Source: Kiritimatiellota bacterium
Lineage (GTDB): Bacteria > Verrucomicrobiota > Lentisphaeria > Victivallales > JAADHT01
DNA: 13,423 bases
Assembly (NCBI GenBank): GCA_013151705.1
Contig: JAADHT010000173.1
Coordinates: forward strand, 1-13,423
Reading direction: 5' to 3'
Part shown: positions 12,068-13,423 of the stretch, piece by piece
Numbering within the stretch: position 1 is the stretch's first letter
Layout: each line of letters opens with the position of its first letter
Position numbers and translations under genes: made by a program
Notes under the pieces: generated by a model
Databases searched by the model: none
What the model was told of the DNA's origin: nothing
Seen by the model: only the letters and a program-made list of their open reading frames with translations

Positions 12068-13234
12068 TCACTTATTGAAAGACGCCGTGAAATCGCCTTT
12101 CAATCCTTTTTCCTCCGGTTTCACGAACGTTGAGTTCGCTATCAGATCGTTAAGCAGGCTTTCGAATTTCGACGAGTCGAGCGGCAACTCGACGTCTTGA
12201 TTGTTTATGGCCGAGTAGAGCATCGAGTTCGAAAGCTCTATGGAGTTCAAACCCTCGCTCGCCGGAGCGACTAGTTCAGCGCCGTCCAAAATGGCGTCGG
12301 CGAAATTCTCGATCACGCGCTGGTGCGCGGACTCCCCGATTTCCATTTCGGGCGGTACGTCCACTTCCCATTTCGGCGGCGAGTCGAACGCGTTTTCACA
12401 GGTGTCGATATGCTCCTGCACCGGAATTTCCGTGCGGTCGAATTTTATCGACGAGTTGTTCTCCACCACCAAGCGTCCGCGGTCGCACGCTATCTCCAGC
12501 CGATTCGTGCCGGGAAACTCGCCGGTCGAGGTGATGAACACGCCGGTGTGCCCTTCCGGATACTCGCAGAACGCCGTGACATCGTCCTCGACCTCTATGT
12601 TGTGGTATTTGCCCAACGCGCAGTACGCTCTGATTTTCGACGGCATTCCGAAAAGCCACTGAAAAATATCCAATTGGTGTGGACATTGGTTCAACAACAC
12701 GCCGCCGCCTTCTCCCTTCCAGGTCGCGCGCCAGCCTCCGCCGTCGTAGTACGCCTGGGTTCTGTACCAGTTTGTGATTATCCAATTGACTCTTTTGATT
12801 TTTCCCAATTCACCGTTTTGAATCAAGTTCTTCACCTTGCGCCAAATACCCATGGTGCGCATTTGAAACATTGCCGCGAATTTCAGTTCGGGATGCTTTT
12901 CATGAGCGGCGATCATTCGCTCGATGTCCGCCTTGTGGACGGCCACTGGTTTCTCCGTCAAAACGTGAATGCCCGACTCGAGCGCGGATATTGCGATCGG
13001 AGTGTGGAAATAATGCGGAACCGCGATCAACACGGCGTCCGTCTTTCCCGATTCGAACATTTCCTTGTAGTCGTAGAACGCTTCGACACCGTGTTGCTCG
13101 GCACGCTCGTCAGCCAGCTCCTTTTTAGCGTCGCATACGGCGGCGAGTGTTGTTTTTTCGCATCGATTGGTGCTGTCGATGTGATTGTTTCCCATTCCCC
13201 CAACACCAACCACTCCGATTTTTAGTTCATTCAT
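12068..13234 (-). CDS. Gfo/Idh/MocA family NAD(P)-dependent oxidoreductase
   Basis: Oxidises or reduces a sugar, sugar acid or cyclitol using NAD(P); the substrate cannot be read from sequence. The 388 residues are the usual length. The N-terminal Rossmann fold has GVVGVGGMG (7-15). The family motif TEKPVAVH (93-100) carries the catalytic Lys K95. The C-terminal alpha/beta domain has GGGVLLNQCPHQLD (176-189) with H186 in the conserved active-site position, in the NQCPH form, and EVEDDVTAFCEY (214-225). A GGGAGAG ribosome site lies 6 nt before the ATG. No Tat or Sec signal is present, so it is cytosolic, unlike many secreted planctomycete relatives. It is first in the sugar cassette and the two TIM-barrel enzymes follow it. 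A leader hairpin with a GGAA tetraloop lies just before the ribosome site. Confidence 0.94.
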   Translation of the reverse strand: MNELKIGVVGVGGMGNNHIDSTNRCEKTTLAAVCDAKKELADERAEQHGVEAFYDYKEMFESGKTDAVLIAVPHYFHTPIAISALESGIHVLTEKPVAVHKADIERMIAAHEKHPELKFAAMFQMRTMGIWRKVKNLIQNGELGKIKRVNWIITNWYRTQAYYDGGGWRATWKGEGGGVLLNQCPHQLDIFQWLFGMPSKIRAYCALGKYHNIEVEDDVTAFCEYPEGHTGVFITSTGEFPGTNRLEIACDRGRLVVENNSSIKFDRTEIPVQEHIDTCENAFDSPPKWEVDVPPEMEIGESAHQRVIENFADAILDGAELVAPASEGLNSIELSNSMLYSAINNQDVELPLDSSKFESLLNDLIANSTFVKPEEKGLKGDFTASFNK

Positions 13235-13251
13235 AAAGAACTCTCCCGTAT

Positions 13252-13269
13252 AAACGGCTTCCGCCGTTT
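13252..13269 (-). promoter_or_regulatory. Leader hairpin with GGAA tetraloop before the oxidoreductase gene
   Basis: On the minus strand AAACGGC and GCCGTTT form a perfect 7-bp stem closed by GGAA, a GNRA-type tetraloop, directly upstream of the GGGAGAG ribosome site. On the plus strand the same hairpin is followed by five T residues in total, so it could also stop antisense transcription. Confidence 0.5.
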
Positions 13270-13307
13270 TTCCTTAATCAGTTATTCGTTGTGCCTTGAC
13301 GCTTCTT

Positions 13308-13317
13308 CCCACGTGGG
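13308..13317. promoter_or_regulatory. Perfect palindrome CCCACGTGGG near the predicted transcription start
   Basis: This 10-bp palindrome with a central CG lies about 10-20 nt downstream of the predicted start of the oxidoreductase transcript, a position suited to a repressor. LacI-type operators are palindromes with a central CG, but no intact LacI gene is in the window. Confidence 0.35.
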
Positions 13318-13333
13318 GGAGGCGAAGGCGCGC

Positions 13334-13364
13334 ATTATAGCGTTGGCATAAGACTGGCGGGCAA
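13334..13364 (-). promoter_or_regulatory. Candidate sigma-70 promoter of the sugar cassette
   Basis: On the minus strand a perfect -10 TATAAT (13339-13334) is preceded by TTGCCC (13364-13359) at a long 19-bp spacing. Transcription would begin near 13327, giving a leader of about 93 nt that contains the palindrome and the hairpin. Nothing else was recognised between here and the right edge. Confidence 0.5.
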
Positions 13365-13423
13365 AATGTGATGTCCAACCTCTCTCAAAACAGCGCCGAG
13401 ACCCTTAAACCAAGCCATAATAT

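Noticed and set aside
13297..13416. About 40-codon minus-strand frame at the right edge
   Set aside because: It is bounded by stops, overlaps the TATAAT promoter and the palindrome, and has no ribosome site; chance cannot be excluded.
1..13423. CRISPR array, tRNA, rRNA, insertion sequence or prophage genes
   Set aside because: No regularly spaced repeats, no recognisable T-arm/acceptor pattern, and no transposase or phage-like protein were seen on either strand by reading; a dedicated tRNA or covariance scan was not possible.

Overview
All genes I can support lie on the minus strand, so they read from the right edge to the left. The organism is a diderm (Gram-negative type) bacterium: KdsA and KdsB supply CMP-Kdo for lipopolysaccharide, and several products carry lipoprotein or Sec-type signal peptides. 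Base composition is moderate. Gfo/Idh/MocA oxidoreductases paired with TIM-barrel sugar isomerases, together with GC-rich intergenic hairpin repeats, suggest the Planctomycetota/Verrucomicrobiota/Lentisphaerota group. That placement is an inference; no marker in the window proves it.

Right part (about 10055-13423): a carbohydrate-type cassette. A Gfo/Idh/MocA NAD(P)-dependent oxidoreductase (12068-13234) is followed by two distinct sugar-phosphate-isomerase/epimerase-like TIM barrels (11134-11907 and 10116-10991). It ends at a clear bidirectional intrinsic terminator (10055-10091). A candidate promoter and a perfect CCCACGTGGG palindrome lie upstream of the oxidoreductase.

Middle (about 9000-9940): a small signal-peptide protein (9536-9877) with a good promoter, followed by a truncated LacI-type regulator that keeps only the C-terminal part of its ligand-binding domain.

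Housekeeping block (3028-8884): ybaB/ebfC, fabD and a membrane-bound PAS-type sensor histidine kinase whose ATG directly abuts the fabD stop. After a 250-bp regulatory gap come recA, a short RlmB/TrmH-type rRNA methyltransferase, and an unrecognised secreted protein coupled to the methyltransferase by an ATGA overlap.

Left part (1-2850): a lipoprotein of unknown function, yicC, kdsB and, beyond a repeat-filled gap, the start of kdsA. The first three overlap and form an operon.

I do not see a clearly new multi-gene system. The signals best worth pursuing are a dispersed composite repeat (a GC hairpin beginning AGTAGGG with GTGA-rich flanks, at about 491-649, 2935-3020 and 11052-11127, one copy supplying the kdsB stop codon), the fabD/sensor-kinase junction, the LacI remnant, the truncated RlmB, and leader hairpins in the sugar cassette.
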